DNA from: Thiocapsa sp. UBA6158
GTDB taxonomy: Bacteria; Pseudomonadota; Gammaproteobacteria; Chromatiales; Chromatiaceae
Reading direction: 5' to 3'
DNA length: 33,916 nucleotides
NCBI RefSeq assembly: GCF_002423035.1
Contig: NZ_DIUM01000028.1
Location: 15,037 to 48,952 of the forward strand
Shown: positions 8,257 to 15,425 of the stretch, piece by piece
How positions within the stretch are numbered: position 1 is the first letter of the stretch
Layout: each line of letters starts with the position of its first letter
Notes under the pieces: model-generated
Database searches by the model: none
Told to the model about the DNA's origin: nothing
The model's input: the letters and a program-made list of their open reading frames with translations, nothing else
Translations under genes and position numbers: made by a program

Positions 8257-9708
8257 CTACTCTTCTCGGCGCTCTCGGCCTTGGCGATCCTTCCAAGATC
8301 CGCACCTGAGCCCTGGTGGCTTGAAGCGATCCTTTTTGGTCGATCGCACGGGCGATACCAATCCCGCACGAGACGTCTCCATTCGATCCGATGTGTCGGG
8401 CGCGGGGCCGGTGCGACGCAGGGCCAGCAGAGCGACACCGTAAGCGGCATCCTGATGCTCGGCACTTGTCACCGGGATCCCGAGGATACGGGCGCGCATT
8501 GCCGTCCAGGTCGGATTCGCTGCGCCGCCTCCGATGCTCGTGATCCGCCGAGGCAGCGGTGCACCCAGCTCGGCCAACCGCGCGTAGCCTTCCGCCTCGA
8601 TGCGGGCGATGCCTTCCAGAAGACCCTGCAGGAAGTCCCGTGGCTCGCTTGAGCGCGGCGAGAGACGGGGTGCCAGGTCGGGATCGTTCCTCGGGAAGCG
8701 CTCGCCGGGTCCGATGAGCGGGTAATAGTCCAGGCCGGATGGGCGCTCGGGATCGATGCGGAGGCTGAGCGAGACGATCTCCGCGTCGCTGAAGAACCTG
8801 CGCAAGACCGCTCCGCCGCTGTTGGATGCGCCCCCGACCAGCCAGGCGTCGCCGAAGCGATGGCTGTAGATCCCGAAGGCCGACGCCGTCACAGGGCGCT
8901 CCGATAGGATCTTCAGGACCAGCGTGCTCCCCAGACAGGTCACCGCATCCCCCGGCTCTGTCGCCCCGGCGGCGATCACCGCAGCCGTGCTGTCCGTTGT
9001 CCCGGCAAGAACCTGAATGCTCGACGGCCAGCCGAGCCGGTTCGCGAGTGTTGCGTCGAGGGGCCCGATCGGATCACCCGGGGACACGATATGCGGCAGT
9101 TGGATCCCGTCGGGGATCAACGCCGATACCCAATCCGGCCAGCACAAACGCTCGGCGTCGTACCCCAGCTTCAAGGCATTGTTCCAGTCGCTGACGCCAT
9201 GGTGCCCGGTGAGGCGCCCGATGATCCAGTCTGCTTGGTGCAGCGCCAGTGCAGCCGTGCAATGCGGGTACTGCCGGCTCAGATGCATGAGCTTGGCGAG
9301 GCTCGCGCTCGGGCCGCGAGCCGGGCTATCGGTCGGGGCCACCCGGTCGATCAGGGCCACTTCCGCAACCGCGCGCCGGTCGTTGTACATGAGCGCGGGT
9401 CCGCAGAGCTTGCCGTTCGGCGTCGCGAGCAGAAGGGTCGCGGAGGTCGCATCGAGACAGATGGCAACCGGCTCCCGGTCGGGCAGCGCGGCGCCGAGCT
9501 GCGTCAGGATGCCGAGCACAGCCTGCCACCACAGCTCGGGATCTTGCGCGTACTGGCCGGGAGCCGTGCTCAGCGGTTCCGGAAGAGGGGTGCTTGCCGA
9601 AGCCAGCTCGCGGCCGCCTTCGTCGATCGCCAGGGCGCGACACCCGGATGTGCCGAGATCGATGCCGATCCAAGCGTACCCGGCTGTCGATCGTCCGCCC
9701 GTGGTCAT
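8257..9708 (-). CDS. FGGY-family kinase, D-ribulose-kinase-like
   Basis: ATP-dependent carbohydrate kinase of 484 residues. N-terminal phosphate-binding GIDLGTSG lies at about residues 15-22. MYNDRRAVAE, SASLAKLMHL, HQADWIIGRL, VSDWNNALKLGYD, GTTDSTAA, LVGGASNSGGA and SIGGGAANPTW follow in the order I recall for the plant XK-1/cyanobacterial SePSK group, shown to phosphorylate D-ribulose. D-ribulose is therefore the best guess, with xylulose or another pentulose possible. Such a kinase could return ribulose to the Calvin cycle. ATG 9708 is chosen because FGGY homology starts there; the frame continues upstream into queF without family signal. It lies 35 bp downstream of queF on the same strand. 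The last ~42 residues (Arg/Lys-rich) look like a non-conserved extension. Confidence 0.87.
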   Translation of the reverse strand: MTTGGRSTAGYAWIGIDLGTSGCRALAIDEGGRELASASTPLPEPLSTAPGQYAQDPELWWQAVLGILTQLGAALPDREPVAICLDATSATLLLATPNGKLCGPALMYNDRRAVAEVALIDRVAPTDSPARGPSASLAKLMHLSRQYPHCTAALALHQADWIIGRLTGHHGVSDWNNALKLGYDAERLCWPDWVSALIPDGIQLPHIVSPGDPIGPLDATLANRLGWPSSIQVLAGTTDSTAAVIAAGATEPGDAVTCLGSTLVLKILSERPVTASAFGIYSHRFGDAWLVGGASNSGGAVLRRFFSDAEIVSLSLRIDPERPSGLDYYPLIGPGERFPRNDPDLAPRLSPRSSEPRDFLQGLLEGIARIEAEGYARLAELGAPLPRRITSIGGGAANPTWTAMRARILGIPVTSAEHQDAAYGVALLALRRTGPAPDTSDRMETSRAGLVSPVRSTKKDRFKPPGLRCGSWKDRQGRERREE

Positions 9709-9743
9709 CGCGCTTCGGAATCCCTGCCGGAGATCCGCGCGGA

Positions 9744-10133
9744 TCAGGGGAGCTGGACGGGATCCGCGGGACGCCAACCGGCGGCGCGATGCTCGGCGAC
9801 CACGGTCGTATAGATGCCTCCTCGGACATTGAAGGCCGCGGTCAGACGCATGAAACGCGGCTCGGTCGCCGCCACCAGATCGCCGAGGATCTGGTTGGTG
9901 ACCGCCTCGTGAAAGGCGCCCTGATCGCGGTAGGTCCAGACATAGAGCTTCAGCGCCTTGAGCTCCACGCAACGCGCCTCCGGGACATACTCCAGGGTCA
10001 GCTCGGCAAAGTCCGGCTGGCCTGTCTTGGGACACAGACAGGTGAACTCCGGGATCTGGATCCGGATGCTGTAGTCACGCTCGGGCTGGGGGTTGGGAAA
10101 GGTCTCGAGTGTACGGCTCGGGGCGGTCGACAT
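9744..10133 (-). CDS. queF: NADPH-dependent 7-cyano-7-deazaguanine reductase (preQ0 reductase)
   Basis: Reduces preQ0 to preQ1 in queuosine biosynthesis, the only known nitrile-to-amine reduction in primary metabolism. The 129-residue length is that of the short, single-domain QueF type. FTCLCPKTGQPDF contains the nucleophilic Cys34 and the general acid Asp41. The family motif ELKALKLYVWTYRDQGAFHE (57-76) follows, with the substrate-binding Glu57 and the His75-Glu76 pair. The ATG at 10133 is preceded on its strand by GGAG about ten bases upstream. It probably shares a transcript with the kinase gene downstream. No queC, queD or queE gene is nearby. Confidence 0.95.
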   Translation of the reverse strand: MSTAPSRTLETFPNPQPERDYSIRIQIPEFTCLCPKTGQPDFAELTLEYVPEARCVELKALKLYVWTYRDQGAFHEAVTNQILGDLVAATEPRFMRLTAAFNVRGGIYTTVVAEHRAAGWRPADPVQLP

Positions 10134-10501
10134 GGTGCTTGGTCTCCGGGAAACAGGGAACCCGATGCCTGTCGCTATGAGCGATCGATCGGGGGGTGAA
10201 AGCGAGGTTGAAAGGTTACCATGCCACGCCGGTGCGGCGCGCTGCGGGTCATGCCGAATGTGTCGCCTTGGCTGCTTGCGGGGCGGGTGTAGAGACCATG
10301 TCCCCGATCCAAACTGTAATAGAGCCCCGAAAGGGTTCTAAACCGCGTCCCCCGCTAAGGGCAGCGGATGCACCAAACGTCGAACTCACTCGAAAGTTAG
10401 CATCTCCAGAGTGTGCCGCGTCATCCAGACCGACGGTTTGATGATTTGCGTGGAGGGTTCCTAGTTGACGCCGCCCAAGGGGACGCATGAGAATCCGTGG
10501 C
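10134..10501. other. Intergenic region between divergent queF and higB
   Basis: These 368 bases hold no gene I can support. They must carry the queF promoter (leftward) and the higBA promoter (rightward). A lone module of the repeat family lies at about 10339-10425. I looked for a preQ1 riboswitch upstream of queF and did not see a convincing one. Confidence 0.6.
10339..10425 (-). repeat. Lone A module of the composite repeat, inverted
   Basis: Starts TAAACCGCGTCCCCCGCTAA and continues with AGGGCAGCGGATGCACCAA, matching the inverted A module at 18055-18138. The far end (expected GGACGCGGTTTA) has decayed to a TGCCGCGTCA-like stretch. No spacer or B module accompanies it. Confidence 0.7.
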
Positions 10502-10783
10502 ATGATCAAGGCGTTCCGCTGCAAAGAAACCGAGTTGATCGCCCAAGGCCGGCGCTCGCGGCGGTTCCCACCGGAGATCCAGCGTCGCGCCAAGATGCGA
10601 CTCGACCGTATCGATGCGGCATCGGCATTGGACGATCTGCGCCTGCCGCCGTCTCACCGTCTCGAGGCGTTGGTCGGAAACCGCGCCGGGCAGTGGAGCA
10701 TCCGCATCAACGACCAGTGGAGGATTTGTTTTGTCTGGCACGACGGCGATGCCGTCGAGGTCGAGATCACGGATTATCACTGA
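10502..10783 (+). CDS. higB: HigB-like toxin (RelE/ParE superfamily)
   Basis: Predicted ribosome-dependent mRNA interferase of a type II toxin-antitoxin pair. The 93 residues match HigB from the first residue (MIKAFRCKETE) through the C-terminal core SIRINDQWRICFVWHDGD and the ending VEITDYH. Basic residues, including the RRSRRFPP stretch, are those expected for RNA/ribosome contact. An in-frame ATG at 10487 has an AAGGGGA sequence four bases upstream and would add five residues; I prefer 10502 because family members start MIKxF, but ribosome-binding evidence favours 10487. Toxin-first order with the antitoxin 13 bp downstream is typical for higBA. Confidence 0.92.
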   Translation: MIKAFRCKETELIAQGRRSRRFPPEIQRRAKMRLDRIDAASALDDLRLPPSHRLEALVGNRAGQWSIRINDQWRICFVWHDGDAVEVEITDYH

Positions 10784-10796
10784 GGCCTTTACCACA

Positions 10797-11087
10797 ATGC
10801 CCATACGCGACATCGCACCTGTTCACCCCGGCGAGCACCTGTCGGAGTTCCTGAACGAGCTTGGCATCGATTCTGATCGCGCGGCAGCAGACCTACGCAT
10901 CCCGGCTAGCCGCCTTGACGCCGTTATCGCCGGTGCTCAAGGAATCACCGCCGATATGGCATTGCGGCTTGGTCGCTACTTCGGCACGACCCCGGCATTC
11001 TGGATGTCTTTGCAGAGCAAATACGATCTGGAACAGGCAAGCGATGCACTGAGCGACGAGATGGACCGAATCGCGCGGGTTGCCTGA
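10797..11087 (+). CDS. higA: HigA-like antitoxin (XRE-family HTH)
   Basis: Antitoxin that should bind HigB and repress its own promoter. The 96 residues contain the family opener HPGEHLSEFLNELGI, a helix-turn-helix (about residues 25-60), and the LGRYFGTTPAFWMSLQSKYDLE segment typical of HigA. It lies 13 bp after higB. A clear palindromic operator upstream of higB was not found by eye. The pair is apparently intact, with no frameshift. Confidence 0.93.
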   Translation: MPIRDIAPVHPGEHLSEFLNELGIDSDRAAADLRIPASRLDAVIAGAQGITADMALRLGRYFGTTPAFWMSLQSKYDLEQASDALSDEMDRIARVA

Positions 11088-11260
11088 TGCCAAGTGTCGT
11101 CAGACCACAGGCGAGATTGCGGAGGTCTGTCATGGCAACGATAAAGCGTAGGAGTCGATTTCTGGAGGAGCTGCATGAAGCGGCGCGATCAACACCCCGG
11201 CGAGACGAAAGGCAGTCTGCTTCTCCTCGATTGTGTCCTGCTCGGACCTTGTGGTCTCCA

Positions 11261-11283
11261 CCCGGCGATATATATCAGCCGGG
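11261..11283. terminator. GC-stem hairpin with an AT palindrome loop
   Basis: CCCGGC (11261-11266) pairs with GCCGGG (11278-11283); the loop is the self-complementary GATATATATC plus one A. It lies between the convergent higA and transglutaminase genes and could act as a bidirectional terminator, though there is no T-tract. Confidence 0.4.
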
Positions 11284-11300
11284 CTTCGACGTCCGCTCCT

Positions 11301-11311
11301 GACGCGGTTTA
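11301..11311. repeat. Possible repeat-end remnant
   Basis: GACGCGGTTTA here is identical to the end of the A module at 18128-18138, but the 80 bases on its left do not align with A. It lies three bases from the stop of the convergent transglutaminase gene. It may be chance or a remnant. Confidence 0.3.
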
Positions 11312-11313
11312 GC

Positions 11314-14300
11314 TCAGCACCCCGGCTTGTACCTCAGATCCAGCGTATAGGGATGATCGCCGGCCGGCTCATGCGGCGGCGGGTCGATCGGCCCCGGGGT
11401 GTGTCCCATCAAGCGGAAGCGTGCGATACGCCGACTCTCCGCCTCGTAGCTGTTGACCGGGAAGTTGCTCTCGCTGCGACCGCCGGGATGGGCGACATAG
11501 TAGGTGCAGCCGCCCAGGCTCGCGCGGTTCCACAGATCGACGATCTCGAACAGAAGCGGGCTGTGCGAGGGAATGGTCGGGTGTAGACCGGACGGCGGGC
11601 TCCACGCCTTGAAGCGGATCCCGGCGACGAATTCGGCCTTGCGACCGGTCGGGCGCAACGGGACACGCCGGCCGTTGCACACGAGCACATGACGGTCGCC
11701 GACCATGCCGTTGACCTTCACCTGCATGCGCTCCACCGAGCTGTCGACGAAGCGGGCCGTGCCCTGCGCCGTGACCTCTTCGCCCAGGACATGCCAAGGC
11801 TCGATGGCCGCGCGCAGCTCCATGTCGATGCCGTTTTCGGTGACCAGATCCCCGTAGTGCGGGAAGCGGAACTCGAAGAAGGGATCGAACCAGGCCGGGT
11901 CGAACGGATAGCCGGCGCGTTGAAGATCGCAGATGACGTCGTCGAAGTCCTGCCGCACGAAATGGGGCAGCAGGAAGCGATCATGCAGCTCGGTGCCCCA
12001 GCGTACGGGCTTGCGACGGTAGGGCTCCTTCCAGAAGCGCGCGACCAGTGTGCGCAGCAGGAGCATCTGGGCGAGGCTCATGCGCGCGTGCGGCGGCATC
12101 TCGAAGGCGCGGAACTCCACCAGGCCCTGACGCCCGGATGCGCTGTCGGGCGAGTAGAGCTTGTCGATGCAGAACTCGGTGCGGTGTGTGTTGCCTGTGA
12201 CGTCGGTCAGCAGGTTGCGCAGCACCCGATCGACCACCCAGGGCTGCGGCACCTCGCCGGGCGGCATCTGCTGGAAGGCGATGTCGAGCTCGTAGAGCCG
12301 GTCGTCGCGCGCCTCGTCGACCCGCGGTGCCTGGCTGGTCGGGCCGATGAACATCCCCGAGAAGAGATAGGACAGGCTCGGGTGATGCTGCCAATAGCCG
12401 ATCAGGCTCTGCACCAGGTCGGGCTTGCGCAGGAGCGGGCTGTCCGCCGGGGTCGGGCCGCCGAGGGTGACGTGGTTGCCGCCGCCGGTGCCCGTGTGGC
12501 GTCCGTCGAGCATGAACTTCTCGGTGCCGAGCCGCGCCTGGCGTGCCTCTTCGTAGAGGATCTGGGTGTCGCGCACCATGTCGTCCCAGCTCTCGGACGG
12601 ATGGATGTTGACCTCGATGACGCCGGGGTCGGGTGTGACCGCCAGCTTCTGGAGCCGATGGTCGCGCGGAGGCTCGTAGCCCTCGATGATGATGGGCATC
12701 TCGAGCTCGGCGGCCGTGTCCTCGAGACAGATCACCAGATCAAGCCAATGCTCGAGATGGGTCAGCGGGGGCATGAAGCAGTAGAGCCGGCCATCGCGCG
12801 GCTCGATGCATAGCGCTGTGCGGATCAGGTCCGGATGCAGCTCGTCCGGCAGAGCCACCTGCAGGTGCAGCGACTGGTGCGACTCGTCCGGAGGCGTCAC
12901 ACGCCCGTAGTGCGCGGCAAGATCCTGCGGTCGGTGCCCCTGCTCGCGGATCGTCTGCGGCGCTTGTGCCGGCTCGCCCGGACGCGTGTAACGGCGCGCC
13001 ACCTCGTCGAAGGGCGAGCGCAGCGCCGTGACGGGCTCGAAGGGGTTGCGCTCGGGCACTTGATCCAGCTCGGCCTCGGGGACGTGGGGCAGGGCATCCA
13101 GGGGCAGGCGGAAGCCCATCGGAGAGTCGCCCGGGATCAGGAAGAGGTTGCCGTCGCGGAAGGTCCATCGCCCGCTCTTCCAGCGCCCCTCGGCACCGAA
13201 TCCCCACCAGCGCAGCGGCAGCACATAGCCCGCGACGCGGTTCAGGCCCTGTTGGAAGAGCCGCGTCAGACGCTTGCGTTCATTGGGGTCCTTGAGCTTG
13301 TTGTCGAGCGGGTCGACGTTTGCCGGCAGGCGTGCCTCTTTCCAGAGATAGTAGAAGACGTCTTCATGGGCCTCCGACGCGAAGCTCGGATCCACGCCCA
13401 GGTGACGGGCCAGCGTGCGCACGAAGGTCTCGGCCTCCGCAGGCCCGTGCCCGTATTCTGTGTTCTCCAGGCCGAACAACTCCGGGTTGCGCCAGACCGG
13501 TTGTCCGTCCTTGCGCCAGAAACAGGACAACGCCCAGCGCGGCAGCTGCTCGCCCGGATACCACTTGCCCTGTCCGATGTGCAGAAGCCCGCCAGGTGCG
13601 AAACGGCGCTTGAGGCGTAGCATCAGGTCCTCGGCCAGGATCTTCTTGGTCGGGCCGAGGGCTGCGATGTTCCACTCCGCACCGTCCATGTCGTCGATCG
13701 AGACGAAGGTCGGCTCGCCCCCCATGGTCAGGCGCACGTCGTTGGCCTTGAGCTCGGCATCGACCTGATGGCCGAGCGACTCGATCGCGGCCCACTGCTC
13801 GTCGGTGTAGGGCTTGGTGACGCGCGGGTCCTCGTGGATGCGCGTGATCTCGTTGTGGAAATAGAGCTCGACCTCGCACTTGTCCGTCGCGCCCGTGATG
13901 GGTGCGGCGCTGCGCGGTGCCGGGGAGCAGGCGAGCGGGATGTGACCTTCGCCGGCAAACAAACCGGAGGTCGGGTCGAGCCCGATCCAGCCGGCACCCG
14001 GCACATAGACCTCGGCCCAGGCGTGCAGGTCGGTGAAGTCGGCCTCCGGACCGGACGGGCCGTCGAGCGATTTCACGTCCGCCGTCAACTGCACCAGATA
14101 ACCGGAGACGAAACGCGCGGCCAGACCCAGGTGGCGCAGGATCTGCACCAGCAGCCAGGCGGTATCGCGGCAGGAGCCCAGACGCCGAGTCAGGGTTTCT
14201 TCGCAGGTCTGGACCCCGACCTCCATGCGGATGACATAGTTGATGTCCTGCTGGAGACGCTGGTTCAGATCGACGAGGAAGTAGACCGTCTCGCGCTTGG

Positions 14301-14709
14301 TCCGGTCCACGGCCGAGAGCCATTCGGTCAGCAGCGGTCCGCTCTCCGTCACTTCAAGGTAGGGCGCCAGCTCCTTGCGCAGGTCGGGCTCGTACGCGAA
14401 GGGATAATAGAAGGCGTAGTCTTCGAGAAAGAAGTCGAACGGGTTGATCGTGATCATCTCGGCGATCACGTCGACCTCGACCGTCAGCGTCTTGGCCTTC
14501 TCGGGAAAGACCAGCCGTGCCAGGTAGTTGCCGAAGGCGTCCTGCTGCCAGTTGATGAAATGCTCGGCGGGTTCGACCTTCAGCGAATAGGAACGGATCG
14601 GCGTGCGGCAGTGCGGTGCCGGGCGCAGGCGCACGACATGCGGCGCGAGGTTGACCGGACGGTCGAAGCGGTATTCGGTTTTATGGTTAATGGCGACGAG
14701 GATCGACAT
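11314..14709 (-). CDS. Large transglutaminase-like protein with DUF2126-type C-terminal region
   Basis: An 1131-residue protein of unknown physiological role. The N-terminal 90 residues fit the bacterial transglutaminase N-terminal domain (opening NHKTEYRFDRPVNLAPHVV). The transglutaminase core has a plausible Cys-His-Asp triad: Cys180 in RRLGSCRDTAW, His229 in DLHAWAEVYVPG, Asp245 in GLDPTSG. The remaining ~850 residues (for example LTMGGEPTFVSIDD, GGGNHVTLGG, PHARMSLAQMLLLR) resemble the DUF2126 region. ATG 14709 is chosen because family homology starts at MSILVAINHKTEY; an earlier ATG at 14763 would add 18 unlike residues. No signal peptide is seen. Homologues often sit next to alpha-E/DUF403 and ATP-grasp-like genes; here it stands alone. 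Proteolytic or amidase activity is possible. Confidence 0.88.
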   Translation of the reverse strand: MSILVAINHKTEYRFDRPVNLAPHVVRLRPAPHCRTPIRSYSLKVEPAEHFINWQQDAFGNYLARLVFPEKAKTLTVEVDVIAEMITINPFDFFLEDYAFYYPFAYEPDLRKELAPYLEVTESGPLLTEWLSAVDRTKRETVYFLVDLNQRLQQDINYVIRMEVGVQTCEETLTRRLGSCRDTAWLLVQILRHLGLAARFVSGYLVQLTADVKSLDGPSGPEADFTDLHAWAEVYVPGAGWIGLDPTSGLFAGEGHIPLACSPAPRSAAPITGATDKCEVELYFHNEITRIHEDPRVTKPYTDEQWAAIESLGHQVDAELKANDVRLTMGGEPTFVSIDDMDGAEWNIAALGPTKKILAEDLMLRLKRRFAPGGLLHIGQGKWYPGEQLPRWALSCFWRKDGQPVWRNPELFGLENTEYGHGPAEAETFVRTLARHLGVDPSFASEAHEDVFYYLWKEARLPANVDPLDNKLKDPNERKRLTRLFQQGLNRVAGYVLPLRWWGFGAEGRWKSGRWTFRDGNLFLIPGDSPMGFRLPLDALPHVPEAELDQVPERNPFEPVTALRSPFDEVARRYTRPGEPAQAPQTIREQGHRPQDLAAHYGRVTPPDESHQSLHLQVALPDELHPDLIRTALCIEPRDGRLYCFMPPLTHLEHWLDLVICLEDTAAELEMPIIIEGYEPPRDHRLQKLAVTPDPGVIEVNIHPSESWDDMVRDTQILYEEARQARLGTEKFMLDGRHTGTGGGNHVTLGGPTPADSPLLRKPDLVQSLIGYWQHHPSLSYLFSGMFIGPTSQAPRVDEARDDRLYELDIAFQQMPPGEVPQPWVVDRVLRNLLTDVTGNTHRTEFCIDKLYSPDSASGRQGLVEFRAFEMPPHARMSLAQMLLLRTLVARFWKEPYRRKPVRWGTELHDRFLLPHFVRQDFDDVICDLQRAGYPFDPAWFDPFFEFRFPHYGDLVTENGIDMELRAAIEPWHVLGEEVTAQGTARFVDSSVERMQVKVNGMVGDRHVLVCNGRRVPLRPTGRKAEFVAGIRFKAWSPPSGLHPTIPSHSPLLFEIVDLWNRASLGGCTYYVAHPGGRSESNFPVNSYEAESRRIARFRLMGHTPGPIDPPPHEPAGDHPYTLDLRYKPGC

Positions 14710-15425
14710 CGGAGATGGGTTCCTGGCTGAAGTGTCGGGTATCGAGTCTGACTGTTGCACCACGGCGCTGGCGCCGGCGTGGCTCGCTCAGACGAAGAAG
14801 GACGGGTCGAGGTGTTGCTGTCGTGCCGTGGTGTGGCGATCCGCAGTGATCATCTAGCAACAATCGTTCCGAGGCATGGCCGAGGGATTCGGTTCGGCTG
14901 CCAACGATCCCACAAAACACCTGCCCTGTCTTGCGCAACGGATTGCGAAACGGCTTGCCCGTCGGTCGCCGAGGCGTTGCGAGGTCAACCGGGACAGGAA
15001 GTTGGGACGCGGCGCGGCCCGAGTCGTTCGCTCGAGCGCGAGAGTGAGTTCGGGTCGCACGCTGGACCGGATCGGTGCGGGTCCCGAGCGGTGTGCCCCG
15101 CGTTGGCTCGGTTCGCTTGCCCGCTCTTGGTGCGTCCTCGATCCGATGCGGTGGCCGATGCCGGACTTTCGATGCGGTGACCGCCGTCGGGACGATCGCG
15201 GTCACTCGGACGTTCAGCTCCGCCATCATCCGAGCAACCATTGCGGCGCGCGTCTGCACGCCGAACGCCGGCGCCAAGGGCGCCCTCTTGGCTGAAGACC
15301 TCGAAGGCCCTTTCGGAAGGCGTCGGAGCGATTCGGAGCGCAAGTCTTGGCTCGGCGCCGGGAAATCGCGAGCGCGGTCGGTATACCATTGGCCGATCGA
15401 GTTTCCTCACGAGAATCCGCCCCTC
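14710..15425. other. 716-bp intergenic region between divergent genes, no supported gene
   Basis: Open frames exist on both strands but their translations are Arg/Ser/Pro-rich and show no recognisable family, good start site or ribosome-binding site. The region must contain the promoters of the transglutaminase gene (leftward) and the cytochrome gene (rightward). I see no copy of the window's repeat family in it. Its length and low-complexity translations suggest decayed DNA, but I cannot identify an ancestor. Confidence 0.5.

Noticed and set aside
9709..10035. Upstream extension of the FGGY kinase frame
   Set aside because: It overlaps queF and carries no kinase sequence; the kinase fold starts just after the ATG at 9708.
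10134..10338. preQ1 riboswitch upstream of queF
   Set aside because: No convincing pseudoknot-type aptamer with an A-rich tail could be seen on the queF strand.
15075..15425. Upstream extension of the cytochrome frame
   Set aside because: The signal peptide begins at 15426; the upstream translation is Arg/Ser-rich, unlike any cytochrome N-terminus.
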